Below are positions 21,870-33,794 of a DNA stretch of 64,000 bases, one piece after another. The position numbers were made by a program, and so were the translations under genes. The notes beneath the pieces are model-generated. The model ran no database searches, had not been told where the DNA came from, and saw nothing but the letters and a program-made list of their open reading frames with translations. This DNA comes from Sabethes cyaneus (Eukaryota > Arthropoda > Insecta > Diptera > Culicidae). The number at the start of each line of letters is the position of its first letter. The first letter of the stretch is position 1. The stretch is from contig NC_071354.1 of the NCBI RefSeq assembly GCF_943734655.1, forward strand, positions 144,622,642 through 144,686,641. Direction: 5' to 3'.

Positions 21870-22226
21870 GCTAAGATTGGGCTGGTAGTTCAGGAGATGA
21901 CAATGTAAATCGATGAAAAGTAGGTTATTTTAGCATGTTGAATTGAGTCACTCATGTTTCAAAAAAACTTGAGTCAAAATTGGTCAACTTCCAGATATTT
22001 CAAACTTCAGCTTAATTCGCGTTGACGAACGTAAGCTGCTGCCACCTCCAAAAGTTTACTGTAGGAGTGAAGCGGAATAGGGATTCCTTAAAGAGCGCAA
22101 GAGATCGAAACATTTTGGCAGATTTTCACCCACACGTACATACGGGCATTTCTATGAGTGTGCAAGAGATCGTTTAATGCCGTCAACGCGAATAACGCCC
22201 TCTTTACCATAGAAAAACGTTGCATG
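21870..22226. other. Intergenic, no feature
   Basis: Nothing recognised. Confidence 0.3.
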
Positions 22227-22332
22227 CCCAAGTAACATTTTTGTTGTATAATAGCTTATCAAGCACTTGTTCTACGGGAATTAGCTGTACAATAGTTTAG
22301 TAAGCTATTATGCAACAAAAATGTTACTTGGG
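22227..22332. mobile_element. 106-bp hairpin MITE (CCCAAGTAACATTTTTGTTG ends)
   Basis: Near-perfect palindrome, arms about 32 bases at the tips, flanked by TG (22225-22226, 22333-22334). Its CCCAAG..GG tips resemble the CCCAAGCAGCA ends of the larger element at 30056-31286. It lies next to mariner remains. Confidence 0.85.
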
Positions 22333-22334
22333 TG

Positions 22335-22450
22335 TGATTAATACTTATCCAGTAGCAGCTAATAAAGTCATCACTGACCCCTAGTGCAGAATCTTGTTGG
22401 AAGTAGTATGGTGCATTTTTGTAGTGTTTTTTAACGATGGGAAGCAAATG
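22335..22450 (-). pseudogene. mariner transposase fragment, second catalytic Asp region
   Basis: The minus strand reads LPIVKKHYKNAPYYFQQDSA, the strand and QQDSAP motif that carries the second catalytic aspartate in mariner transposases. The HTH and first-aspartate parts of a mariner lie at 23130-23680 on the same strand in the right order, so one broken copy separated by other insertions is likely. Confidence 0.7.
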
Positions 22451-22970
22451 GTTCTTAAGAATATTATCGATTTAATATTTAGGCTGTGAACCAGTTCGCG
22501 AAATTTTTAACATTTTAGTCAAAATTTGACAGTTCTATAGTTATTTCACCTTCTGGCGAAAATAACCCTGCTCTGAAGCATGGTTATTTTTGACTGTTCG
22601 AATGTTATTTTGAGAGCCAATGAGATATGCACAGGTGAGGAAGAGAGCTTCGGCGTGTTTCACTGATTTTTCCTTGGATTTTTTTTACCAATGTTTGGAT
22701 GCTGATCGTATAACAAATTTATTTATACAACGCGGGTTAAAAATTTCGTTATTGAGTACACGATAAGCTTATATTTTTTTATGCGTGCTTATGTGTATGA
22801 GGGTTTTACCCTTGCTTCGATGCATGTCCTACTATACCAAACCTGTTTCGCCTCGTTATAGTTAGAACTGGTGAGTTCTCATGAGGTTCAAAACCATTAC
22901 CTCAATAGGTGCTCATACCAGTATACTAACCATAAGAAGCGTCTTCGGGATAATGTAGAGCTCAGCATGG
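22451..22970. other. Filler between mariner fragments
   Basis: No coding frame recognised. 22780-22830 shares words with 17750-17830, so this is probably another repeat. Confidence 0.3.
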
Positions 22971-22974
22971 AGGA

Positions 22975-23115
22975 AGGGTGGTGAGGGGCCTGAGAATAAA
23001 CCCATGCTAAAGTCACTTTGACATCGAATGGCCTGATTCTACTAAGATTCGAACCCACGACCATTCGCTTGTCAAAGCAGACTCGGTAACCTTGCGGCTA
23101 CAGAGACCCCCGCCT
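22975..23115 (-). mobile_element. tRNA-derived SINE fragment (Feilai-like), reverse
   Basis: Reverse complement of the tRNA-like head at 41694-41830. Shares TAGCCGCAAGGTTACCGAGT, GACAAGCGA.TGGTCGTGGG, TTCGAATC and the CATGGGTTTATTCTCAGGCC tail. Confidence 0.75.
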
Positions 23116-23129
23116 TAGTATTAATTTTA

Positions 23130-23680
23130 AAACCAAGTTCAATGAATAGCAATGAAACCTTCAAATTTTTGGAGAAACATCCCCATACCATTACTCTGGG
23201 CCCTAGAAACATTCTGGAACCCTTGAACCGCCAGCTTTTCTTGAGGAATATCGGCTGTGAACCAAAGCCTGTGCTGAATATATCCGATCATTTTGTTGGT
23301 TGTGGTGATCCTGTAGCAGAAACATTTTTTCGTCCAAAAAAAGAATTTCACAACCGCCGTGCCGCTTGAGCGGCTGCCGATATCTTTTGACTCTTAAAAT
23401 CTTCTGCTTTTCAGTGAAATCGTGCACCCGTTGTTTTTTGTATGGAATCAATCGAAGTTCATCTTTCTAAATATTCTTCATGAATGACTACGAAATTCCC
23501 AGTTGCTTGACCGTCTTACGTCTAGACTGATCTGGTTTCCGTCAAATTTGCTCTCTTACTTGTGATGGCTTCCGGTGTCCTTACACGTTTGCGGTCAGGT
23601 TCTAGACTGATCTGGTTACCGTCAAATTTGCTCTCTTACTCGTGATGGCTTCCGGTGTCCTTACACGTTTGCGGCCAGGT
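23130..23680 (-). pseudogene. mariner transposase, HTH to first catalytic Asp
   Basis: On the minus strand: KKQRVHDFTEKQKILRVKR, LKRHGGCEILFLDEKMFLL, HHNQQNDRIYSAQ, RKAGGSRVPE-like and VSRAQSNGMG. These align with the mariner DNA-binding/linker region and the FSDEKMF motif, where the first catalytic Asp is retained. N-terminal coding is disrupted by an 80-bp tandem duplication (23521-23680). Premature stops and frameshifts show it is dead. Confidence 0.8.
23521..23680. repeat. 80-bp tandem duplication in mariner
   Basis: TCTAGACTGATCTGGTTWCC starts at 23521 and again at 23601. The two copies differ at only a few bases, so the duplication is younger than most damage around it. Confidence 0.9.
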
Positions 23681-23797
23681 TTGTGGATTAATTTCCAAGG
23701 ATCGGGTTCCTTGTATTGCTTGATGGCACAAAAGATGAATCTTTCGTTCATTCCTAGTGTCTTCAGGCTCTTTAAAATATATATTTTATTTTACTTA

Positions 23798-25370
23798 GAG
23801 CTAGATGCTTCGACCCTCGAAAGCGGATGGAATATGATACGCTCGGCCGTCAACGAGGCCGCAACTGCGGTGCTAGGAGTGAAAACCTCGAGGGCACGAA
23901 ATGATTGGTTCGACGGGGAATGCCAACACGCGATAGAGAGGAAAAAAGAGCTTGGAAAAACTATCTAAGGATATCCACGAGAGAGAATTTGGCCAAGTAT
24001 CGGCGAACGCGTAATGAGTTGGCCTCGGTCCTGAAGAGGAAAAAGCGCCAGAAGGAGGACAGAGATCGTGAGGAGAACAACTATTCCGGGCTAATGACAC
24101 GCGCAAGTTTTACGAGAAGGTGAACCAAACTCCTAGGGGCTGACAAGTATAGGGACAAGGGAGGGGATCAAATCACAAACGAGCGCGAGGTGGTCGACTC
24201 GACAGGTGGAAGCAGTATTTCGATGACCACCTCAACGGCGATATAGAAGCAAAAGACGCAGCGGAAGTTAATCTCGAAGTGCCCACATACGACAACAACA
24301 TGCCGGCTTCCGATCGCGAAGAGATTCGACGAGAAATTCGTCAGTTGAAGAATAGTAGAGCCACCGGAAAGTACCGACCGCGACAGAACTCTGCAAAAAT
24401 GGCCAAGAATCGCTAGCACGGCACTTCTGTGGATAATTTCTAGGATTGGTGAGAAGGAGAAACTAGTGGAGGAGTGGATGGAAGGTCTGTCCCATTTACA
24501 AAAAGGGCGACCGCGGTATCACGTTGGTCAACACTGCCTACAAGGTGGTCTATTGTCACGTCGTCTAGAGCAATATCAGGCGGGCTTTATGAGGGCCCGT
24601 GCTACTACGGATAAAATTTTTACTATCCGACAAATCCTCCAGAAATGTCGAGAGTACAACGTACCCAGGCATCATATATTTTCGTGGATTTCGGAGCAGC
24701 ATACGATACAGTTGAACGCGAACAGCTATGGCAGATAATGCACGACTACGGTTTGCCGGACAAACTGACGCAGCTAATCAAAGCTACCCTGGAGCGAGTG
24801 ATATGTTACGTGCGCGTTTCGGGGACACTCTCGAGTCCTTTCGAATCGTGCAGAAGGTTGTGGCTAGGAGGTGGACTGTCCTGTATGTTATTCAATATCG
24901 CTATTGAAGGTCTGATCCGGCGAGCGGACATCGAAACAAGAGGTACCATCTTCAGCAAGAGTAGCCAACTCCTAGCCTTTACAGACAACCTCGACATCAT
25001 TACTAGAAACCTTGGGATGACGGAAGCAATTTACGCCAGTCTAAAAACGGAGCTAGGGTTTACAAATCAATGCGTCGAAAACCAAATATATGGTAGAAAG
25101 AGGCTCCGGAGAAAGCAACGTTTGCCTCCCACGGACAGTGAATATTGACAGCGATGAATTGGAAGTGGTTGATGAATTCGTATATTTGGTATCTCTGGTA
25201 ACCGCCGACAATAAAACGAGTAAGGAGATCCAACCGCCGAAGCCGACTTGGGTGTGTCGAGACGCGCAATGAATTGTCGACGAGTAGGTAGCCCAGGACC
25301 GTGTATAATGGTAAGGAATTCTTGATATGGCAAGAGCAACCCCGGCTCTCGACTGATAAAGTAAGTAAGT
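23798..25370 (+). pseudogene. LINE reverse transcriptase pseudogene
   Basis: Best preserved copy of the LINE also seen at 7.9 kb. Read in shifting + frames: the EN-RT linker (ARNDWFDGECQHAIERKK, ENLAKYRRTRNELASVLKRK), RT fingers (QAGFMRARATTDKIFTIRQI), then 24645-25080 with VDFGAAYDTVEREQLW, a degraded GLKQGD-like site and FTDNLDIITRN. In the last, the second palm aspartate of the usual ADD is Asn. The thumb side has DELEVVDEFVYLVSLVTAD. Ends 25340-25370 with a short AAGT repeat. Several frameshifts; inactive. Confidence 0.8.
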
Positions 25371-25379
25371 ATTTAGCAA

Positions 25380-26139
25380 TATAATTCTACAATCTCTTTG
25401 TAATTATACAGGCTGATCCGAGACGGTAGCAAAATTAAGTGATAAAACAAGCTGCCTGATTTGAATAGCTCCACAAATAGACGGAAAGCAGTTTTTAAAA
25501 ACGATCAGTGTTCAGTATTAGACACAATGTTCATGTCCGTGTTCGTATAAATCCATGTCAATCATAATAATACCCAACTAACTCACAGGCAGCTTTGTGA
25601 TAGTAACCAATGAGGTTCTGCCGAGGTGCGATTACTGCTAGTTGAAAACTAACTCACATGTATTTTTTAGAGAAAGTTTTTTTTCTATTTTATTTATTTG
25701 GATACAAGCGATGAAAAAATTCAGTTTTTGACATACCCCCGGATAACTTGGGATATCTCCGGTGTCCACTGACTTCTACCAATCTTGTAATATTTTAGAA
25801 AAACTAGAAATGCAATTGGTTTCATTTTAAAATGTCCTATTATGTAGAAGTTATGGCCGTTTGAATTTCGTCAAAATTTTACCGGTCCCGGTCATTTTGT
25901 CTAATCCCTGTATGTTTCACTACGTGATTTTACTGATTCGTTTTTCGAAAATGTCACACATATCGTTGAAGGTTTGAAAACATGAGTTTAATGCGTTGTT
26001 CTGATCAAAGTGAGTCTGTTGGAAAGATATAGCCAGTAACTGAGTATCGCGAAACAGAGGTGCGGAGGTACATTTATTGGTACCTGTTCTAATAATGCTA
26101 AGCAGCTAATGTTTACCTGCAATAGGTCCAACACGAACA
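25380..26139. other. Intergenic, no gene recognised
   Basis: AT-rich; 25730-25930 reads like a non-coding repeat, with no ends defined. Confidence 0.3.
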
Positions 26140-27530
26140 TTCTTTGTTGATTGGTACGCCTATTCGACAGTAGATCAAGTTTGGTCAGCTGACACCGAGC
26201 TTGATAATGAGGAAGGTTGATTGGATCGTTCCAGGCAGATTGCGCAGAGCAAAGCGTAAAAACTCTTTATGTGCTTGCTCGATTACAAGAGTTTGCGTCA
26301 CCTGATGCAAGCACCAAACAGTAAAAGCGTACTCCGAGATACTACGCACCAACGAGGAGTACATCGCTTTAAGTGCGTAAATGTCGATAAAGCTGGAAGC
26401 ATGACGACGAATGAATCCTAGTGTGGTGAATGCCTTCGCGGTGATAATCCCAAGATGGTCGTTGAATCTGATTATCAGGGTGACAATGTCTAACCTTAAT
26501 GAGTATTGATGGTGTAGCAAATTATTGCTTCGAGCAAAGGTTACAGTTTTACATTTTTTGTAGTTGCTGTGCATACCGTTGTTGTCACACCAAATTAGTA
26601 GATTGTTTAAATCCTCTTGCAGTGCCAGACAGTACGAAACTGACTGTATTGCTCGAATATTTTTTTAAATCATCGGCGGACGAAAGGACAAGAGATGCCA
26701 TAGATACACCCAGGTCGTTGAACTGCAATGGTCCGAGTACGCTTCCTTGAGGTACGCCGGAAGGAGTAAGAAACATTGAAGAGCTGTAAACTAGTTTCTA
26801 TAATAACTTACTAAGGGATGGCAATAAAGTAGCGAGACACCACGGTAGTTGAAGACACAACTACGATTATCTGATTTGTGAATTGGAACAAAATAGGCCG
26901 ATTTCCAAGCAGACGAGAAAGACCTTTTACAGAGTGAATGATTGAAAATCAATGCAATCGATTCCGCCAGACTATCAGCACAGCTTTTTAGAACCGTTGG
27001 AGGAATGTCGTCTATGCCTGTCCCTTTGTCAGTGCCCAGATCTTAAAGAGCGCCGAAGACATCGTTTTTGGATATTTGTAAAGCGAGGAGGTAGACATCA
27101 TGTGCTTCTGTGTGGGCAAAACAGTTGACATTCTGCAATATAGGCCGCTCTGCTATTCACGGGTTTGAAGAACGATGCGGAGAGTTCTGCAGCGTCCCTG
27201 CTTGTGCAAACGTCGGTTCCATCGTAGCGTACGGGATTTCAGCTTCCTAATATAACCCCAGAAATGTGCAGGAATTTGTTTAAGGCTAGACTGGATGCTT
27301 GAGATGTAGTTGTCGTAAGTTGTTTTTAACCGTTTTTGGTAAGCCTCACGAAAGGATGCTCAATCAATTTCCGATTTAAAGAAAAAGAATCGTTTCGGGG
27401 ATTTGCGTAATTTGCTGGAGACTCCCGGAATCCCCCAAACATGTACAGATATGACCAACATGGCTTCCATGAATCTAGTTTTTTAATTGTAGTGTGATTT
27501 AAGGTATCACACGGTAAGTTTATGTTCATG
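26140..27530 (-). pseudogene. Jockey-like LINE reverse transcriptase, reverse strand
   Basis: Minus-strand order from 27300 down: TDKGTGIDDIPPTVLK (RT motif 1 region), KSAYFVPIHKSDNRS, PSGVPQGSVLGPLQFN at 26720-26770, SADDLKKY at about 26680 (palm aspartates kept), then 26185-26574 with HLGIITAKAFTTLGFIRRHA and LVRSISEYAFTVW. These are RT and thumb landmarks of Jockey-group LINEs. Frames break repeatedly. 27326-27530 is open but unassigned and may be the linker. Confidence 0.8.
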
Positions 27531-27534
27531 TTCG

Positions 27535-27695
27535 AAACTGGTCACTTGGAGATAGGATCTAGAGTCACCACCGACAATAATACGAACAAGGCGATTCCAC
27601 GACGCATTGAAGCTGGAAGTCGTGCCTATTTTTTCCTCAGCAAGACGCTTGATCGCAAGGAGCATACACTGCCGCACTTTTCATCCGTCTTCCTT
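27535..27695 (+). pseudogene. Short LINE C-terminal fragment
   Basis: Reads HLETGSRVTTDNNTNKAIPR, RIEAGSRAYFFLSKTLDRKE, the post-palm segment (GSKVTxDNxxxxEIxRRIxAxxRAYxxLxxxL) of RTE/LOA-type RTs. Orientation is opposite to the adjoining Jockey-like fragment, so it is a separate insertion. Confidence 0.65.
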
Positions 27696-29193
27696 ATGTA
27701 AATTTCCATTATACATCCTTTTTCATTAACTACATCAATAAAATAATAAGAAGATCCTGTAAGGCTTTCTTAAAAAAATATAAAGTGTACCACTATGATG
27801 GTAGTATTCTTAGCGGTAATTATGTTTGCTTTATTTATTTATGAACCTTTCCGAACACCGGTTACTAAAATTATGTAAAAACTATACATTTTAATAATCT
27901 ATAGATCAATGACCGGCGTTATAAACCAGTAAATACCGATTTTCTACAACTCGCATTGATCCATTATCTTACAATGTACACTACCGGTTTCCTGCGGGCT
28001 ACCAACTGGCGTTTCATCCGCACTTCCGCCACAGTTACACCGGCGATGCAATGCAGCATCTCGTGTGTGTGAACCAGCTAGCATCTCTTACGCAACTATT
28101 GCTCTATAGCGGATCGCGTGACTCGTTGTGAACTGTCCCATAAATTAACGTCCGATACGTTGTCTTACAATCGGTTTCTTTCCAATCAAAGCCAGTCGAT
28201 TTGCTTCGACTAATTGACAGATTGACGTATGTTTTCGGGACCGCATATGTACCAGTTCAATGACTCAACCGACCGATCGGATGGTGAATAAATACAGAAA
28301 CCTCAGCATGTTTCTTATCTAATTACTTGAATTATTTCACATCACTGCCCTTAAATCATTGAACCCAGTTTTATTGCGAGACTTCACTGCAAAAGGAAAA
28401 ACCAGTTCTCGCCAAGTAAACCAACCAGCTTCAGAAAATAATCTTTTCCGTCGCTGCACCCCTCACGCAGGCCACTTTCAATCCGCCAAGCGCATGAAAG
28501 AGATATTTCCCTTGCCATTTCACAGCAGTTTTTCACTTTCATTCAAGAAAAATTCGCACAGTCATTCGCCAAGGGCAGTTTACTAGGCTCTCTAGCTAGC
28601 TGCAGTAATTATCGGTTCATGATAAAAATCTCGCCGGCACGAGCCCGTTAGTCACAAAAGGATAGAAACATTGGTGACATTCCTCTAGCGAAAAAGGGAA
28701 CTATGATTGGCCATTCGAGCCACAAGTAACTACAATACTGCTGATTAACTGGTTCAGATGCCATGATAAGACGACTGAATTAATTACCGTATCTAGGCAT
28801 ATAGGTCTCAAGAAGAAGCCCCAAGTGTATAGTTATTTCTAAAATTACTAATGTTGTTTAATATGCTTTAGAAACTAATCATTTTCCGAACTTACGAGTA
28901 ATGTCTTACATGTGCGGTGGTGTCCCGTTTTATCAATCTGATGTAGAATTTGACAGGTTCATTTTCCTTAAATATTTACATTTTTAGTTTCTGTCAAGTT
29001 AGCTGAATCAACCGACGATTACTATCTAGGATTAAAACTAAATTATGAGAATATATTGAGTTATTACATCAATATTACATATATTTTATTGTTGTACTTC
29101 TTTATATCTCATGTAGGTAAATTGAATACAACTTCAAACGCCACTTTACTTTATAACGAAAATAGAATGGTGTTCAATACTATCAAGTCTTCG
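27696..29193. other. Intergenic, no gene recognised
   Basis: The stretch 27950-28620 is of more balanced composition and could be unique genomic sequence. No coding motif or defined repeat found. Confidence 0.3.
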
Positions 29194-30055
29194 GTTGTAT
29201 CTAGGGCTGTCTAACCGGTAGTGCCGGTAGTTCCGAAACCGGTAATACCGGCCAATTTTTGGATACCGAAATACCGGTTTTGGAAAGGCAAAAAAACCGG
29301 TATTTTCTAATCTGCCTGTTTTCCCCAACTCCTTATTCGAAAAATTTGATAAAAGATTATAAAACTCTTAGAAAAACAACTTGGTGCTAATGCCGACGAG
29401 ATTTTTCAACTACTAACAATAAAGAGAGTGAAATTGAGGGTCAAATAATTATAGCTCTTCAACCCGTTTAGGGCACAGTAGAGTAACTTTGCTGTAAAAA
29501 TGTTTCATTGTAAGAGCCAGACGTCGCGTTTAATTTATTTTTGAACAACTTGATATTCAAAAGCCGCTAAATTATTCGAAAGTCTCAAATAATGAATTTA
29601 GGAAACAAGATCAGGGCTCAGAAACGTCACTTACAATAGTAAATTGTTATTCAACAATGAAGTAATGAAGCTCTAGTTTCAACAGAAGCAGCGCCGCTTA
29701 AGCATAGGCATAAGCACAAGATCCTGCCCGTGTGGTGCAACTCCGTTATTGATCAGGACCGATGAAAATTGCAAAATATTGGCTGGAAAAAGCACGCTTG
29801 GGACAGCGCGATATTCATCATTGTGCAACTTTATCAGGTCCCTGCATGCTGATCAATACCGACGCCGGCCACATCCGAATGTGGGTCCTGGTGGGATGGG
29901 AAGGAATGTTAGTCGAATACTTGTTGCTACTAAAGACCAGGGAATTCTCTGCATCTTTACAAGTATTTCGGGAAAGGAATTGTTGTTAGTAGATGGGGGA
30001 GCTGGATGTATAATGTAAGTATGTGAGCACCAGTTATATGAGACTAACCTGGATA

Positions 30056-31286
30056 CCCAAGCAGCACTTGCAACATCTTCCATGTTGCTATTTGGTCTTG
30101 TTTAAATTACAAAAAACTTCACCGGTTATAGTATTGAAACACGCAACAAATAAGCAACTTCATGTTATTAATACGTTAGATTCAGGTTATCCAATACTTA
30201 TACTGGCCGTCACAAATATATTAGTCTATATCTAGTAACATGAAACTTCATCGCAACATCGTGTTATTATAATGTCATTGCTAAACAATAATGTCACATG
30301 ATGTTGCATCATGTTGATTACGGCATATTTTCAAATAAAATGTAACCAAACAAATACAATCAGTGTAACATCCTATTCCGCCATATTTTTATGAAAAAAT
30401 ATTTTTCAACGAAGAAATGTTTTTATTTTAACAATAATTACACGAACATTCATCCGGAATCCATGGCATTTACTAAAATATTATTTGATTACAGTATCTA
30501 GTTCGATTTTAAACCGCTTTTTTTGCATCGTAAACGAATTCTTAATCTGGCTGGTTCAATTCTTTAAACTTGAAAATTAACAAATTAATAACTTTCACGA
30601 AGCGTATCAAATAATACAAAGCAAAATTATATTTTGCACTATAAATTTTGAATGGCATGAAGATTAGCTCATAATAGGCCCAAAAAACTAAAGTTTTGTT
30701 TCGCATTAAGGATATTAATGTAAATAATTTTCGTCTTGGAGACCAGAGAGGAAATTTGCTTCCTGCTAAACATAATTCGCGATTACAAAGTTGCTTATAA
30801 TTGTTTGGTTTTTGTCCGAGGAAAAAAGAGAAGAAAGTATTTTTGTTTTTGTTTTCACGCAAGTTTTGATAACGCGACATAGGATTTCGTGTGAGTGCGA
30901 ACAGGCTTAAAATCTCTTTTAGTATCGTAGTCGCGAATACTTGCTTGTATGTAGATAACGCGCATTGGTTTTTGTGCGAGAAAAAAAGAGAAGGAAGTAT
31001 TTTTGTTTTTGTTTTCACGCAAGGTTTGACAACGCGGCATAGGATTTCGTGAGAGTGCGAACAGGCTTAAAATCTCTTTTAATATCGTAGTCGCGAATGG
31101 ATAGATAATGCGCATTGATGTTTCATAAAACATATGTGTAACAATTGGTTGCATATAGGCTCCACCTCTTGCGCTTTTTCAATCACATAACAGTTCGAGA
31201 AAGGTAACTGATGCGAACTTTTACCATACTTGAATGTTTCGATTATAGTTGCGTAACCCTTCATACAACAAATGGTGCTGCTTGGG
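30056..31286. mobile_element. 1.2-kb element with CCCAAGCAGCA ends and TA flanks
   Basis: Tips CCCAAGCAGCAC / complement at 31276-31286, flanked by TA on both sides (30054-30055, 31287-31288), as for Tc1/mariner-type MITEs. The inside has a tandem pair of about 159 bp (30810-30968, 30969-31115). No transposase frame. Confidence 0.7.
30810..31115. repeat. 159-bp tandem duplication
   Basis: TTTTTGT(C/G)CGAG starts at 30810 and 30969. Both units carry TTTTGTTTTCACGCAAG.TTTGA, ACGCGRCATAGGATTTCGTG and TATCGTAGTCGCGAAT. Confidence 0.85.
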
Positions 31287-32720
31287 TATTCGAAAATTTT
31301 CTTGTAAAGCCAGTAATTACGAAAATTAAGATATAAAAAAATACCTTCTTAAAAAAATTTGTATAATGCCATTAGTGCTCATATACATACAACCATAATT
31401 TAATTTATATCGAAAAATACTATGCACATGAGAGATTTACGGCTCGAAAACTACGTGACAACTTCGTTTCAAAACTGACTTCAATCAGCGTCATTGAAAC
31501 GATTTTCACTTCATCATGACGACCAGTTTTAAAGTTTCATTTGTAGTTCTTTTTCAAATATTCAGAAAAAGGTCAAGCCTAGACTTTGAATGCAATTGAA
31601 TTGATTTTGTTTAACATTTCCTACAATTTAACGCATATTATGATTAATCTACACAACATCGACAAATCGTCCCTGACTGTCAATCGTCGTCATTTGACAC
31701 AGTCAGTAGCTTCAGCTGAAGCTTGCTTGAAACGTTCTGTTCAACAAATGAAACAAGTCGCTTCATGTATGAAGCGAAGGTAAGGGAAAGTTAGCTTCAT
31801 TTATTTGTTTCGACGATGCCGAGCTCTGATCAGAATACGGGGATCTTTGCACTTTTTGAGCATTCTTGGCAGCAAAGGATCTGCCAGGAAAGAATTTGGA
31901 ATATTTTTCAAGTCTTTCGAGTGATGCATTGATTAAACAAGGAGATGAAATCTGCATCCCACTATCTTCGAATAGTGGGATTGATAACAGAGAAGAGAAG
32001 ATATTTGTGAACGCTGATGAAGAGAATGACGTTATGCAGGAGTTCCGGTTTGGGGATGGAGAAAAATTGTTGAGAGGCTATAGGAGACCGGGGCATTATT
32101 TATGCTGGAAGCTACAATACAAGATATTTTGTAAATAATTAAAGGCGGGTTTCCCTACTATAAATTTGAAGAAATGAAAAGAAAATTCCTGATGTGCTTA
32201 GAGCCGTTCGCCAGATATCGATGAAAGCGGAAGTTTTTTTCAATTGTTAGAAGTGTTGGCAATAAAATTCGTTCTAGTTAGGGAATTAAATCGCTAAGCG
32301 AATTATATCTGCTAAAATTCTACTTTGCTAAGCAACAATACTGAAGCTAAAGCTTCACAATAAAAAGATTTACTGAAAAACGTCGACATTTCTATTGATT
32401 TCGAATAATCTGCGAATACCGGTATTTTACCGGTATTACCGGTATTTTCCACGCCAATACCGAAATACCGGTTTTCACCAAAAGCGCCCAATACCGACAG
32501 CCCTAGTTGTATCGTTCCCCAGGAAGAAGTGACCGATCGTTTTCGGCTATCATCTCGAAGATGAATTGAAAGTGAGAGACTTCAGGGAGTTCTCCTTGAC
32601 TAACAGCTCACCTACAAGCAGCACAACTACAGCGTAGCTAAACCAATTTGTACTGCACGCCAATTCGTTGGACGCTGGAATCCCAGATAACACAAGATCG
32701 TAATAGAAAGTTTACACTAA

Positions 32721-33791
32721 GGGGCCATCTCTAAAGTACGTCACGCTTATAGGGGGAGAGAGAGTTGACCTAAACGTGACGATTTGTGACGTAGGGGGGA
32801 GGGGGTATATGAAGTTATGTGACGTCACAAGAAAAAAAATTCAAATGTAAAATTTATTCGGGGATTTATAAAAAGGCATTTTTGTGATAAAATTATTGAA
32901 GGCTTCTATAAAATTAACGTACTTATGGATTTTTTCAACATATACGTGTAAACAAGACTTATTTATTTTTGTAGTATGAACTCTCCATTAACGCTTTACA
33001 GAATATGCTGTACACCACTGAAGAGCTCTTTGAGTACCGTCCTGCCTAAAAGATTTTTGCAACCGCAAATAGCAATTGCATAAACTCCTAAAGGGCTACG
33101 GGGCGCTACCAGAGACCAATGGCAATGTTTCCCCTTGATATTCTTGCTGAACTCAATCGATGAACCTAAACTCATACCGAAGTTACACGGCTGGTTTTAA
33201 GGTTCTTCCGTACAACCTATACTGCCCCTCGCTCAAAAGCTTCCTGAAAGATAGAGTTTGTGTCACTTGCGGATTAAGTTTCGCATCTAAGGTAATGTTG
33301 AATGATTGCAAAAAATACACAAAATGACAAAATCCGTCAGAAAAGTTCTTCCAAGGCGTGTTGCTGCAAGATGTCAGCAGAAAGTCCTGATTCTTTCAAC
33401 TAGTTCAGACGAATTTGAGTGGATGGATGTATAGGACGTGGACATGCGCGAAACATTAATCGACGACACATCAGCGACTTCTGAAGCGTATCCTATCGCA
33501 GCAATTGGAGATCATCTTCAAAATCCGTGAATCGATGACTTATAAGCTTGAAATTTTGCCTTTTTATTTGCTGAAATTCGTTTTTGTTATTTGATGAATT
33601 GATTGAAGGGAATTATATTAATAACTTGAAATTAAAAGGCTGGAATGTATATTTAATTTTTTTGTTATGAAGGAGGGGGGTTACCGTGACGTGACGTACT
33701 TTCTCACGGGGAGTCATGACCATATGTGACAATAGGGGGAGGGGGGTTGATTTTGATCAAAATTTGCGTGACGTACTAAATGGATGTCGCC
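32721..33791. mobile_element. PIF/Harbinger-like MITE, 1071 bp (copy 1)
   Basis: Tips GGGGCCATCTCTAAAGTACG / complement GGATGTCGCC, flanked by TAA duplicates (32718-32720, 33792-33794). Subterminal (GTGACG) and poly-G/C tracts. No intact frame. Matches the element at 39700-41062 in inverted orientation over its whole length; the mid part contains AAGATTTTTGCAACCGCAAA and GGAGATCATCTTCAAAATCC in both. Confidence 0.88.
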
Positions 33792-33794
33792 TAA

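Larger units (their letters stand above)
29652..31821 (+). mobile_element. Interrupted MITE (CAACAATGAAGTARTGAAGC family, copy 1)
   Basis: The left piece 29652-29699 and right piece 31460-31821 together match, in order, the uninterrupted inverted copy at 42264-42662 (about 400 bp). CTT occurs at both break points. A stretch rich in GAAGC/GCTTC words runs through it. Confidence 0.7.
29202..32505. mobile_element. hAT-like element, 3.3 kb, with nested insertions
   Basis: Ends TAGGGCTGTC / GACAGCCCTA flanked by a perfect 8-bp duplication GTTGTATC (29194-29201 and 32506-32513), diagnostic of hAT. Subterminal regions (29215-29310, 32415-32490) are packed with ACCGGTA/TACCGGT words in both orientations, probable transposase-binding repeats. 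No hAT transposase is recognisable. The 90-codon frame at 31866-32138 lies within it, but I cannot assign it. Between the ends sit a MITE (29652-31821), an insertion in that MITE (29700-31459), and an element within that (30056-31286). Confidence 0.85.

Noticed and set aside
31866..32138. 90-codon frame as hAT transposase remnant
   Set aside because: None of the conserved hAT dimerisation motifs could be recognised; left unassigned.
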